Below, one piece after another: positions 42,068-53,109 of a stretch of DNA of 64,000 bases; position 1 is the first letter of the stretch, and every line of letters starts with the position of its first letter. Below the pieces are notes generated by a model. That model had not been told where the DNA came from, did not search any database, and saw nothing but the letters and a program-made list of their open reading frames with translations. This stretch comes from Adiantum capillus-veneris. Its lineage: Eukaryota; Streptophyta; Polypodiopsida; Polypodiales; Pteridaceae. The position numbers and the translations under genes were made by a program. The stretch lies in NCBI GenBank assembly GCA_014529385.2, contig CM043945.1, positions 154,474,741 to 154,538,740 of the forward strand, given 5' to 3'.

Positions 42068-43346
42068 TCAGTCCACAAAGGGGAGTAGGCCCAAAGCATT
42101 GCAAAAAGCTTCAAGCTTTTCACGAGACAATGCCTTTGTGAAAAGATCTGCAAGGTTGTCCTGTGTTGGCACATAAGCCAAGCTGATCTCTCTTGCTGAG
42201 AGCCTCTCCCTGACATAGTGGTAATGCACCTCAATGTGCTTTGTGGGAGCATGAAAAACTGGGTTCCTCGCAACTGCCAATGCGCTCTGACTGTCAGTGT
42301 AGATAGTATTGGCAGTGTCATGTCCAACACCCAAATCAGTCATAAAGCGTATGAGCCATACACACTCAACCGTAGCTGTGAAGACTGCCCTGTACTCAGC
42401 CTCACAACTCGAAGTGGCCACAGTAGGTTGCTTCTTGCTCAACCATGATATACATGAACCTGCCAAGCATGAAACAAAAACCACTTGTGGACACTCGCAT
42501 GTCAAAACAACCAGCCCAATCTGAGTCCTAAAAAACATGTAAGTCTGGCAGCAATGATCCCCCCTTGGGATAAAACAATCCAAGATGTGAAGTGCCACTA
42601 AGGTAGCGGAAAATCCTCTTGACAGCCTGCCAATGCTTAGACCCTGGGCTATGCATAAATCTGCTGACTTGTGAGACTGCAAATTGAATATCAGGCCTCG
42701 TGTTGCATACATAAATGAGGCAGCCAACAGCAGTTTGATAAAGAGTGACATCAGCAGGATTGCCAGCATCATGTAGACTCAACTTCAAACCTGTTTCCAT
42801 GGGAGTGGCAATAGGTTTGCAATCCTCAAGTCCAAACTTACATAGCAATGTCTCTATATAAATTTTCTGACACAAGGCAATACCACCATCACACTTCTTA
42901 AACTGTATACCCAAGTAATGATGCAATAGCCCCAAATCTTTCATCTTGAAAGTAGCATTCAAATCAACCTTAAATTCAGCAATATGTCTCTTATTTGGTC
43001 CAGTGATCAACAAATCATCGACATAAAGAACCACAATGGGAAGTACATCATCCTCACGCTTTACATACAATGTGCTTTCAGTTGGACTGTTACGAAAGCC
43101 TCGTTTGACCAAATGAGTGTCAGCTTTCTCATACCAAGCACGAGGAGATTGCTTCAACCCATACAAAGCCTTCTTACATGTGCACACTTTTTCCTCTTGT
43201 CCTTTTATGACAAAACCACGAGGGTGCATTACATAAACTTCCTCAAATATGTCACCATTCAAGAAAGCAGTAACAATGTCTGATTGATGTCCCAACCAAA
43301 ATGAGTTGCCAATGCACATAGAAAACGCACAATAGTCATACGACAA
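42068..43346 (-). pseudogene. Cop1 pol: reverse transcriptase and RNase H
   Basis: Two frames. 43346-42528 holds most of the reverse transcriptase: DIVTAFLNGDIFEEVYVMHP, CKKALYGLKQSPRAWYEK, the catalytic site VVLYVDDLLIT, FKMKDLGLLHHYLGIQ and IFRYLSGTSHLGL. A stop replaces the residue before DSDWAG, and a frameshift near 42450 leads into 42772-42068: WLSKKQPTVATSSCEAEYRA, IYTDSQSALAVARN, KHIEVHYHYVRERL and DNLADLFTKAL, the RNase H core and end. The active-site Asp pair in YVDD is intact, but the frame breaks prevent a full protein. Confidence 0.92.
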
Positions 43347-44575
43347 GTGGGAGCAAAAGTCTCTTCATAATCTATGCCTTTTTGTTGTGCATAACCCTTT
43401 GCAATAAGTCGAGCCTTATGACGATCGATCTCACCATCCAGCTTGCGTTTCAACTTGTAAACCCACTTCGTACCAATGGCCTTTTTGCCAGGAGGCAAAT
43501 CACATAAATTCCATGTGTCATTTTCTATAAGTGCATCATATTCTGATTGCATGGCATCCATCCAATTTTCTGAATTATGTGCTTCATCAAAAGACAGAGG
43601 CTCCTCAACATCATGTAGGCTAGACATAGCCAAAGCATAACAATCTGATGCATAAGATGCATGGTGAGAGCTTGAACGAGTTCGACTAGACAGAGGTGCA
43701 TCCAATTTACTGTCATGCAAAGTGTACATCAGCCATTTTGGCATACCTCTAGCCTGCTCATTTTCAGCCCTTTCCTCATCAAGTACATCATGTACATCTG
43801 CATCAATAATAGGCTGATCTGTAACATTTTCAAAAACCCCCATAGGCTGTACATTTGCCTCATTGGAACTTACATTCATATTTCCACCACTAAAAAGACG
43901 CAACAAAGTGTCATAAATGTCCTGTGAGCTTAGATTATTGTCTCTAGTACATGACAACAAGGGTTGAACAGAATCTTCCACAAACACTACATCCCATGAA
44001 ACCAGAATATGTTTTGTTTGCGGATGATACAACCTGTAACCTTTGCTTTTAGCACTATAACCAACAAAAATACATTTGACAGCCTTATCATCCAATATTC
44101 TGCGTTGTGTTTGTGGCACCAAAGCATATGCCAAACAGCCAAAAACACGCATGTGTTCAATAGAAGGCTTTCTATCATGCCATGCTTTATATGGAGTAAT
44201 GGAATACAAAGCTTTCTTAGGACACCTGTTTAGTACATAAGTGGCGCAGATGATGGCCTCAAGCCAAAAAGAATGCGGCAAAGATTGACTTTTGACCATA
44301 CATCATGCCATTTCCGTAAGTGACGTGTTTTTCCTCTCAGCAACACCATTTTGCTGAGGTGTATAAGGCACTGTACATTGGTGTTTTATCCCACGACTAG
44401 CCAGAAATGCATTGAATTCATGAGACATATACTCCCCCCCTCGATTGGAACGGAGGGTGCCCATAGTACATTTCGAGACATTTTTAGCCATAGCCAGAAA
44501 TTGTTTGAAGCACATAAAAACTTCAGCCTTCGCTTTAAGTGGAAATACCCATGCATGCCTGGAGTAACTCATCAA
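43259..44575 (-). pseudogene. Cop1 pol: integrase C-terminal half to RT start
   Basis: The frame 44575-44303 carries the second part of the integrase core (TLRSNRGGEYMSHEF and HQCTVPYTPQQNGVAERKN). The usual LRSDRGGEY has Asn in place of the catalytic Asp. A TGA at 44303, where the family has Arg, stops it, and the frame goes on at 44299-43259 with AIICATYVLNRCPKKAL, VFGCLAYALVP, GTKWVYKLKR and KARLIAKGYAQQKGIDYEE. It then shifts frame near 43285 into the RT segment. The Arg-to-stop change fits CGA to TGA. Confidence 0.92.
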
Positions 44576-46352
44576 TGAAAGTCACGAAGTAAAGGTAATT
44601 GCCCAAGGACGGAGTTTGCATGGGCCCACAAACATCACTACGCACAAGCTGCAACCTGCATGTGGCCCTAACTGAACCATCCTTTGGAAACTTAGAGTGC
44701 TGCATCTTACCCAAAATACAGCCTTCACAAACATGTTTAACAGGTGCTTCAAGATGCGGCAAAGAAGCAACCATATCAATTTTTTGCAAACGCAGCAAAC
44801 TGGCAAAATTCAGATGACCAAAACGTGCATGCCAAAGTTTTGCATCTGAAATAGCCCTTGAATCTACAACTGCATTTGCAAAAAAAAATCCACACTTGTC
44901 ATACAAAGTGAGCTTATACAGCCCACGGCACAAAAGGCCAGATGCAACAATTTCATCACCAAAACTGAAATCATGAACTGTACATCTGTCATCCACAAAT
45001 TTGACTACAAGTCCAAGTCTAGCAAGTGTGGATACAGACAAAAGATTCTTCTTGATCCCAGGTACGTAAAGTGCATCAACAAGTGTGAAAGAACTTCCAT
45101 TAGCAGCAGTATGCACGATATTTCCAACTCCCCGAACCGGATAAGAGGCATTATTGGCACAAGTGACTGAATTCCCATGAGGGACAGACTCGAGAGAGGT
45201 GAACAATTCATGATGTGAGGTAATGTGCTTTGTAGCACCACTGTCGAAATACCACACATGTGAATTTGCAGCAACTGACGAGCATGCATCATGGATAGCA
45301 AGATCGTAAGTGCACTCTGCACTAAAAGCCCATTCTGCATCAACATCACCGTTACAGTCTTCTTTTATAGAGGACTCAACAATGGCTGCATTTGTAGTGG
45401 AACCAGCATTTGCAGTGGAACCACTTTCTTTCTTCTTAGCTTCTTTGGCCTTCAACTTAGGACATGAATTGATCAAGTGATCATTAGCTTTACAATAATG
45501 GCAACGCATCTTCTTTTTGCCCTTATCACCAGAATTTCTAGACGAATTGCTGCCAGCAAAAGCATTAGGAACAGAAGATTTGCCACTCGCAGCAGAACCA
45601 TAAGAAGTGACTGCATTACTGTTACCACCCTTTCTTTGAGAAGCAATAAAAGCCTGTTCAACTGCACGCTGTCTAGTCCTGTTTTTTCTGGAAAGTGACT
45701 CTTGCAACATCAATGTGCATAATGCATCAAACTTGACAACTTCAGGATTTCCTTGGGTCATAAGTCTCCAAGTACTAGAAAAAGTCTGGTAAGAATCTGG
45801 TAAGGCATCAAGAATAGTCTGCACAAGGGAACTGTCTGAAATGACTTCACATGCAGAAATAAGTTTCTCATTGATATCCTTGACACTAGCAAGGAAAGTG
45901 TCCATATCATCTTCCTCATGCATAATCTTCGACTCCAGCTCTTTACGCAGCAAAGCAATTTTAGCCTCATTGCGACTTGCATAAAGACCAACCAAAATAT
46001 CCCAAGCCTGTTTTGTAGATTTTGTTGAACGAATGTGAGGAACGATGGTGTGCTTCACAGACAATGCAATCAATGCATGAGCCTGCGCATCCTTTACATC
46101 CCAACGAGCTTGTTTTGTCGTAGGCAAAACAACTCTAATAGCAGCAATCCTTGCAGCAAGACCTGCAACATCCTCAACATTGCCTACATCCTCAGAACCA
46201 GGACGTACATCAATGCCCTGCACAATATTCCAAATGCCCTTTGACACAAGAACATGTTGCATCATATAAGCCCACATAGGGTAATTGTCCCCATCCAACC
46301 TGTCCTCAGCAGCAAACATCTTGAACACATCTGTGTTGTTGTTGTCAGCCAT
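44535..46352 (-). CDS. Cop1 gag, protease and integrase N-terminus
   Basis: The frame opens far upstream, but the likely start is ATG 46352 (MADNNNTDVFKMF), since bases before it lead back to the primer site. It runs about 600 residues to a frameshift near 44580. Gag (UBN2 type): RLDGDNYPMWAYMMQ, KQARWDVKDAQAHALI, AWDILVGLYAS and QTILDALPDSYQTF. Zinc knuckle CHYCKANDHLINSC near residue 300. Protease with active site WYFDSGATKHIT near 390. Pre-integrase: AKLWHARFGHLNFASL and HVCEGCILGKMQHSKF (H2C2). Integrase core start: VRSDVCGPMQTPS and FVTFIDE. This is the longest open part of any element here. Confidence 0.93.
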   Translation of the reverse strand: MADNNNTDVFKMFAAEDRLDGDNYPMWAYMMQHVLVSKGIWNIVQGIDVRPGSEDVGNVEDVAGLAARIAAIRVVLPTTKQARWDVKDAQAHALIALSVKHTIVPHIRSTKSTKQAWDILVGLYASRNEAKIALLRKELESKIMHEEDDMDTFLASVKDINEKLISACEVISDSSLVQTILDALPDSYQTFSSTWRLMTQGNPEVVKFDALCTLMLQESLSRKNRTRQRAVEQAFIASQRKGGNSNAVTSYGSAASGKSSVPNAFAGSNSSRNSGDKGKKKMRCHYCKANDHLINSCPKLKAKEAKKKESGSTANAGSTTNAAIVESSIKEDCNGDVDAEWAFSAECTYDLAIHDACSSVAANSHVWYFDSGATKHITSHHELFTSLESVPHGNSVTCANNASYPVRGVGNIVHTAANGSSFTLVDALYVPGIKKNLLSVSTLARLGLVVKFVDDRCTVHDFSFGDEIVASGLLCRGLYKLTLYDKCGFFFANAVVDSRAISDAKLWHARFGHLNFASLLRLQKIDMVASLPHLEAPVKHVCEGCILGKMQHSKFPKDGSVRATCRLQLVRSDVCGPMQTPSLGNYLYFVTFIDELLQACMGIST

Positions 46353-46700
46353 GGTAAATGCTGCACCTGATGTGAAACCTACTCGAAAATAGGAGAAACG
46401 GAGCGGGAACAACACGTGCTATATATCACAAATTGTAGAAGACTATAAGGCACCTGTTATGCAAAAAATGGCACTGACAGAAACTCTGCACAAAATGACG
46501 AAATAGCCTATACAGCACTGCCTATAGTGGAAACGAAGGCCGAAATGAGCCCAAATCAAAAATCTGAGCAGACCAAGCTCTTGGAGCTTTTTGGAAATAT
46601 TTGTCGACCTGCGAACGCTCGCCAAAGCTCACTGAAATCGGAGAAAGTGAGCAGGCGTGTGCTGGAGTAGCTGGTGACTAAGCCCGAGAGGACGTAATCT

Positions 46701-46712
46701 GCTCTGATACCA
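46701..46712 (-). promoter_or_regulatory. primer binding site of Cop1
   Basis: Minus strand TGGTATCAGAGC, complementary to the 3' end of initiator methionine tRNA, two bases after the LTR end TTCCAACA. Confidence 0.92.
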
Positions 46713-46714
46713 AT

Positions 46715-46882
46715 TGTTGGAATTAAGGTTGCAGAGAAACGCACACAGCTTGGAGAAGATGAAGGAAGCTCAAGGCACACAATAGAGAGTGTGTTACTTA
46801 GTGTGCAATGGAAATATAGATAGCCCTAGAGTGATGGGCGTATATACCTAGTGTGTTCACACACATCACTACCACATGTATA
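46715..46882 (-). repeat. 5' LTR of Cop1
   Basis: About 168 bases, matching 41766-41992 except for an internal deletion of about 55 bases and loss of the first eight bases (TGTTAACA). The end next to the primer site is TTCCAACA. Confidence 0.85.
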
Positions 46883-48004
46883 TTTGCTTCAAATCAATTT
46901 CTCAACTAGCATAGATGCATAAAAACATGCAAGGAACAAAACTGTAAAGTCAAAACAAATATTTGCAACTAAAGTAAATAATCACAATTATTTACAGCTA
47001 AGCAAAATTTTTAACTTTTTGCAAACTTGGCTTCATAGGCTTGAAGTATATACCAAATACATGCTTTGAGTGAAATATAGGCTCATTTGGATGCATAGGG
47101 TGAAAATGGTACCAGATTTTGGCTTTAGGTCTCTGAAACAGTAGATATAAAGGAAATTTGAGATTTTGAGCTCCAAATTGGTTCAAACTTGGCTAGTGGG
47201 CTTAACACGTCATGTACTTTGGATGTATGATGGCAAAATATCAAAACTCCCCAATTTTGACCAGAAAATAAATAATCACGATTATTAACTTTTCTTCCAA
47301 AATTGACATTTTTTGGTACAAACTAGTTCTAGGCATTGTATAGACCGTGTATATGAGATATAAGGTAATTTGGATCAAGAAATGTGGTCCATAACCAAGA
47401 AATTGGCTTGCAAAGACTTCTTTGCGTTTTTTGACAATTTTCCAAGTAATAGGTGGTCATTTTGGCTCATACTTGATTTTTGGCATGTAACAGGTGTGTT
47501 TACATGACAGGTGAGGAGATGTGACAATTTCCAAGCAACACTGATGCAAAAGTAAATAAAAGCGATATTTACAATAGTGATAAAATCTTTGCATAACTTA
47601 CAAATTTTGACCTAGACATGTTCTATACACCTAAAACAAGTCCTAAATTGAATTTGGTCAAGTTTGGTCATGTCGGCATCACTTTGTGTTTTGTCGACTC
47701 TGAAATCACCGTTTTCTATTACTACACTGCCTGTTGGGTTGTTCGGTCAACTTTGAGGCTTTGGACTTGTTCGTAACATAGCCATGAAGCAACCTGTCCA
47801 ATTCTGGCTCATTTGGAGTCAGTTTGACCCCGTATGTCGAATTTGATGCTTTGTAACCTTCGAGCCGTTTTCTGCTTTTCGAGGGCTTTGCTTGATGGAT
47901 TTCACCAAACCAATCATATACATTGTATATGGACCTCATAAGCAAGTCATCTATGGACCTCATAAGCAAGTCATCTATGGATTTCACCAAACCAATCATA
48001 TACA
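46883..48004. other. non-coding internal region of element B
   Basis: AT-rich sequence with CAAATTGG/TTTTGACC-type words and an 82-bp tandem duplication at its end. No gene recognised; short minus-strand frames (46998-47186, 47706-48005) lack motifs. Confidence 0.45.
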
Positions 48005-48060
48005 TTGTATATGGACCTCATAAGCAAGTCATCTATGGACCTCATAAGCAAGTCATCTAT
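47897..48060. repeat. exact 82-bp tandem duplication
   Basis: Units 47897-47978 and 47979-48060 are identical. Each contains GGATTTCACCAAACCAATCA, followed by two copies of a 24-base word starting ATGGACCTCATAAGC. The 24-base word therefore occurs four times. It overlaps the start of the element B ORF. Confidence 0.95.
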
Positions 48061-48976
48061 GGAATCAGACCAAAATTCTGGCATTTGCCAAAAACTTAAC
48101 TTTTCTACTGGGTGGCATCAGCAATCCCTGCCATACCCTCTCATAAAAGTGGAACTACTACACGTAGAAGAGAGGTTGTACAAAGACATGCAAGAAGATG
48201 GCACAGATAAAGACCACCCAAAGTGGAGGTTAAGCTGCCTGAACAAGAATCCGAGATACCTGATTCTGTTCACAGGAGCACCTGTAGCCCTTTAAAGAGA
48301 TCCAACTTTCTGTCATGTACCCAGAGTAAGGACATGGCAAGAGCATGAAGCACTGGCAAAGAAGAGGCTAACTTGGCTTAACTACTCCAACTTGCCAGCT
48401 CCAGAGAGAGGACAAGCGACAAAGGAATACATGGTGAAAACCCTAACGGGGACCATGTCTTTCTTCGAGAGTCTACCAAATCTCTCATGTGCCATGTTAT
48501 ATAAAATCTGCAGAATGTTGCTCACAGGCATCCAAGTCTTTGATAAGCATGAGCAAGCAAGAGCCCCATGGATGTCATTTTTAGAAGGTAACAAAGGCTT
48601 ATGCTATGATCTGAGTGGGCAACCTTCAGAAGAAGTCCTTACAGCTTCTATGCCAGATCTGAGTGGGCAACCTTCAGAAGAAGTCCTTTACGGCTTTTAT
48701 GCCAAATGTATGTTTTTACCATCAAGAAATATGTTGGCCTTTGAAGAATCTTTCTACACTGGATTCTTCACCTGGCGAACGAAGATATTTGCATCGGTGA
48801 TCAGCAACCTTACATCCAGATTTGTAGGCTACTCAGTGGTGGAGCTAAAGAATAAAGTGACTATGCAATTTCTGCAAGTGCCAGACAAAGAAAGAAAAAT
48901 CAGATACCAGAAGGCACTGGATGCGCTTAAAGACCGCCTCACCAGCCATCAGCCCAAAGACTATTTCAGCCCATAA
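48005..48976 (+). pseudogene. element B ORF, family not recognised
   Basis: One frame broken by a single TAA at 48293-48295 encodes about 320 residues ending 26 bases before the polypurine tract. It includes HPKWRLSCLNKNPRYLILFTG, RTWQEHEALAKKRLTWLNYS, TGTMSFFESLPNLSCAMLYK, YGFYAKCMFLPSRNMLAFEE and YSVVELKNKVTMQFLQVPDK. A 48-base duplication (48608-48703) repeats DLSGQPSEEVL in frame. Hydrophobic-aromatic content and low repeat bias suggest a real, formerly folded protein. It has no zinc knuckle, protease or RT motif. It might be a gag-like or accessory protein of a non-autonomous LTR element, but I cannot assign it. Confidence 0.5.
48608..48703 (+). repeat. 48-bp in-frame tandem duplication in element B ORF
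   Basis: Units 48608-48655 and 48656-48703 both begin GATCTGAGTGGGCAACCTTC. The period of 16 codons keeps the reading frame. The last third of the unit has diverged. Confidence 0.95.
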
Positions 48977-49002
48977 AGCTATGTCAAGGGACGACACAGG
49001 CG

Positions 49003-49014
49003 AGGAGGGGGGAA
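49003..49014 (+). promoter_or_regulatory. polypurine tract of element B
   Basis: AGGAGGGGGGAA directly before TGTTAGCAGC; equivalent to 6227-6239 in element A. Confidence 0.75.
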
Positions 49015-49930
49015 TGTTAGCAGCAAGCTAACATGGACACCGTTTTTGGAGTTCTCTTTGTAAAACATTTATTATTTTGATAAATCGGGAATATTGTAAC
49101 TCCTATTTTCTTGGATAAACTCTGTAATTAATGAGCTGGGGCTACAAGCTTCTAGATTGTATCAGCCGGTCATTACCCAGCTTTGGTAGAACTCTAGATT
49201 ATTAGTTTTGACCACCCAAAAACCTTGGCTAAGGTATAAAAGCCAATTTTTGTAAGTTTTTTAGAAGTTTTGGATAAGAAATACACAGCGTGAGCTAACG
49301 GCGTTCACTCCTCTTCTTCTCTCGCCTCCTACTCCCTCCCCGGTTGTCACATTGCAATTTGTATTTATTGCATTGCAATCGCAGGTAAGAGCTCTATGCA
49401 TTGACGTAAGCAATTCACAGTATTTCGTAGCTTTTGGCGTCGTCGATCCGCGACCTAATTTCTTCAGCACTAGGAATTTACATGTTCAAATAAAAAACTA
49501 AGCATAGGCGGGGTATTGGGGCATCATTGCTAAGCATTTATATGCATTCTGGGTCGAAACGACTAGGTCAAAAATCCACTGCTGTTAATAATCGCGATTT
49601 TGGAACTTGACATAAAGTGGGGTTTGAGACCATAAGCATGTGTGCTTAGGTCTTATAAACATGTCCTAGAAGTTTTATTACGTTTGGATGTCATTTGATG
49701 CTGCAACAGATGTGAATTGTTTGCTGATGAGCGATTGGCTTTTGGTGATTTCAGTCACTTGAGTGTAGCTTGAGTTAGATGCAAGTTGTTAGTTGTTTTC
49801 CGAGAGATTGACAACCTCTTGTAGCCTCTATGCACTAGTCGAGTCAACTTCGTCCCATGGATTGACAATTTAATCGTCGTTCTCGCTAATACTGCAATAA
49901 GATAGGATGGTGAGGTTAGACATGCGTCCA
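49015..49930 (+). repeat. 3' LTR of element B
   Basis: 916 bases starting TGTTAGCAGC. From 49220 to the end it aligns closely with 6630-7342 of LTR A, with TATA box at 49235. The first 200 bases are unrelated to LTR A. The right flank is CACTA-element terminal sequence. Confidence 0.75.
49235..49242 (+). promoter_or_regulatory. TATA box of LTR B
   Basis: TATAAAAG in the same 20-base context as in LTR A. Confidence 0.65.
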
Positions 49931-50083
49931 ATAGTCGGCATCGCTATGAGCATCTCCATGGGCGTCGCTATGTAACAAAGAGAAAATAGTGACGCCTATA
50001 GCGACGCTCATAGCGACGTCGTGGATTTTTACTTTTGAGCGTCGCAATGCGAGCGTCGCTAATGTGAAATACATCTTGTAGTG
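49931..50083 (-). mobile_element. terminal fragment of a CACTA-type DNA transposon
   Basis: On the minus strand the segment starts CACTACAAGATGTATTTCAC at 50083, the hallmark terminus of CACTA (En/Spm) elements. It then carries repeated subterminal AGCGACGC/GCGTCGCT words in both orientations (seven or more within 130 bases). The bases outside are TTA, a fitting 3-base target. The body of the transposon would lie to the left, but LTR B begins there at 49930, so the LTR element inserted about 150 bases from this end. The opposite end is not in the window. Confidence 0.75.
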
Positions 50084-53000
50084 TTAGGGACTCTGTTGCA
50101 ATACATAATAAAGTAAAGAAGTGCCAATGTCAATCCTAGAGACTCATATTCTCATGTGGAATATGTCTCATATAATAAGCATGACATCCATCAAGCACAA
50201 GATATATTTGTCTGTGGAGGTACTTGTAAATACTCAGCGACATGAGTGAGAGGGATGCTCATGAATCTAAACCAAACTCCATGAGTTCTCAGACCATGAC
50301 CTTGTGACTAACAACATGTGCCAAAACAAACACTACCATGTAGGTCTATAATTGCAGGGTACAAAAATCTATTCGGTACACTGCTGTCCCAAAATTCTTT
50401 GCTCCTACATGACCTTGTCATGTGTTTAAAGAGCAAAATGGATGAAAATATTTGAGCATATGCATCCGTCTTGGCAAACTCAATCAAAGTATATTGAGAA
50501 ATGAAACTAAATCAAATCATATGCTTACCTTGAGGTGAAAATTGGTTACACTTGCCCAAAGCCAAGTGCACTTTCCAAACTTGAAAGGTACATCACCAAA
50601 AATCCAGCCTCAAAAGGCCCATTATGTCTTTCACATGTTAAACACTAAATGAAAGGTTAGTGAAAATCAAGCAATATTGAATTGGTAACGCTGGGTGTGG
50701 CCTTAGCAATCCAAGCCCCTTGGTAGATTTTGTAAATTCAAACCCCTTGGTAAGATTTGTATCACCAATAGTGAGTGTTATCAACTTGGTAAGTTGAGCT
50801 TATCTACTACCTCTTCGCAGAGTGAAAACCACCTTCCGTGAAAGTACAAGTGTGAAGAGGTCAATCAATGACCATCAACACTCATGGAGTGATTTTTCAT
50901 TAGTTCGTTCATACCCCTAGAAATATCACTCCTATAACCGCAATTAGTGCTATTGACCAAACTTATGAGATCCTCTTAAATTGAAATCTTATTCACCATT
51001 CAATCAATCCAAGCAACAGATCCTCTCAAGGAGGAATCATTTTCACACGGGATCTTGAACAATCAAATTTCCCAGGAAAAGAGGAGAAGAACTCCCATCA
51101 CCCAAAAGAACTTACTCGTACTAGACTGTGTTTGGATTTTTTTAATTAAAAAAACAAGAGATTACCCGCATGAGGCTCCCTTATCAAATTCATGACATAC
51201 AATGAATTAGTTACTTAACATTGAGGCCACGCCTACCTGTGCTATAGACAGAAAACCTCATATGTAGTATTGGTCCCACCACTGCAATCATATATGACAA
51301 ATACAAGAAAATATACTAGCCTCAACCTTTTCTAAACAGCGTAGTTGATATTATAGTGGAAGTATAAAAAACTATTGAATGGAATGAATCCCATTGTACT
51401 GGCACGCCATGCATGCATATAAAAAAAATAGAGTGATAAGCCCTTGGATTTAATGATAGTCTCAATAGTGTGAGCCGATGTCACACGTGCCTTCCGCAAT
51501 TTGTATTGACATGGATACATCACAGTTCGACATTGCCAACTGTGAAATGTGAGCTTATATCCATATATTGCCAATTCACCAAACCTGTGTGCCATTACCC
51601 TTGATCCTAAGTCAAATGGGTAGTACTTTGGCATGGACTAGAGGCCTTTCTTCTTGTTGAATTTGTCAAAGCCTTTTTCTTTGAACAACAGGGAAACCTT
51701 TTTCAAATAAAAGGTTAAAACACAGAAAAACAAGAAGAACTTGAAATTGTCTAACCTTGTTGCCCCTCTATCTCCAGCTGTCTTGAAAGTTGTAAGTAAA
51801 CTCTTGCGCTTCAAAATGAAGTGTAGTTTGATTTTTTCATCAAACCATGCATGCCCTCTTCACTTGGTTCATACCAACCTCTAGAAATGGCTTGAATCTA
51901 GCTCATAGCCATGTATACTGAGAAATAGAGAGCTCGCATACAAACCACGCATGCCCTCTTATGCTTGGTTCATACCGACCTTTAGTGAAAAAGCATTCAA
52001 ACATGTTGTAAAGTTTCTTGTTGATAGCATATTCCATAATTTGGGAACTTCTATGCAGTATGCCCTAAATCGAAGCCTTGCTTCACATAAATACATCAAA
52101 AGTATAAGATAGGATGGAGCCTGCACTCATAACTAATAGATGTTCTTGCTGACAAACAGATGTCAAGGCTAAAGAAAATTGACCTTGTCAAACTTTCAGA
52201 GAGAGTCAACCGTGTCGAATCGTTCATCTTATTGAGAGTCATATAAGTAGCATAGGGTACCCAACATTGAAAGGAGATAGATCAAGGAACTTATCTATCA
52301 AATTTCCTCTCATTGCAAAACTCTTCTTGAACGAAGCAACTTTTGCTGGCCAAGCTGGATTTGGAGAAAACTCTACAAGATTCAATAAGTGCAAAATTGT
52401 AAAGTGTAAATGTAAGTTGCTTATCGACTTGCTTGAATCACCGCCCTTGACACCAAAATTTGTATCATCTCTTGGCTAATGCAGGATGCCCCATGTGTAT
52501 AGAAGCCTTGCTTCACCATGTACAAGGCCTCCTAATTGACCTAATAAGTTTGAAACTCTACTTGTGGTGCCATTTTTTGGCTGCATCTAGCTCAGAAAAC
52601 GTGCCTACGAGCCATTCCCATTGCTTTACTAGCCACACACCTTGTCTGCATCTTCATGCCAAGCACTTTGCCTTACAAGTCATAGGCCTTGCTTGAACTT
52701 GCCTCACTGCAACAAGATGATTTACAAAGTGGTGAGAGGAAAGATCATGAAGCTTTTTGTCTTTTTCGTTACATGGTACAACTTAGAATGAGCTCCAACC
52801 TTGTAGCCCAACTTTGGGTGCTACCTGGGGGATTCACTATGGATTTACATATGGTATCACATGAGTGTACAAGAGGGGGGTTTTTAGAGGCCAGACAGAA
52901 GCGTATACAATAGGGGTAGCCCCCCATTATTTCATGCTCGTACCATATGCATAAGGGAGGGGGGACCTACCCCGCGTGGGGGGGGGGGGGGGGGGGATAT

Positions 53001-53109
53001 TAAGTGCTTATGCCATAAGACACATGCCCTAACACGCCAATTAAGAATCTTTCACATGAGGGTGTTGCTATTGGTATTTCAAAGAGTTAATTTACTCCAC
53101 TAGCAAACT
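50084..53109. other. intergenic, no gene recognised
   Basis: About 3 kb of AT-rich sequence. Frames such as 51332-51634 (minus) and 52267-52479 (plus) have no motif I recognise. An 18-base G run lies at 52979-52996. Confidence 0.5.
52979..52996. repeat. poly-G run of 18 bases
   Basis: Uninterrupted run of 18 G residues preceded by a GGGG-rich stretch at 52960-52978. Confidence 0.9.

Larger units (their letters stand above)
41766..46882 (-). mobile_element. Cop1, complete but inactive Ty1/copia retrotransposon
   Basis: Short LTRs (41766-41992 and 46715-46882) flank a copia polyprotein in the order gag, protease, integrase, reverse transcriptase, RNase H, with an initiator-Met primer site and polypurine tract. 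TTTGC lies outside both ends (41761-41765 and 46883-46887), a probable 5-base target duplication. Several stops and frameshifts interrupt pol. A third LTR copy is at 26512-26738. Confidence 0.93.
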
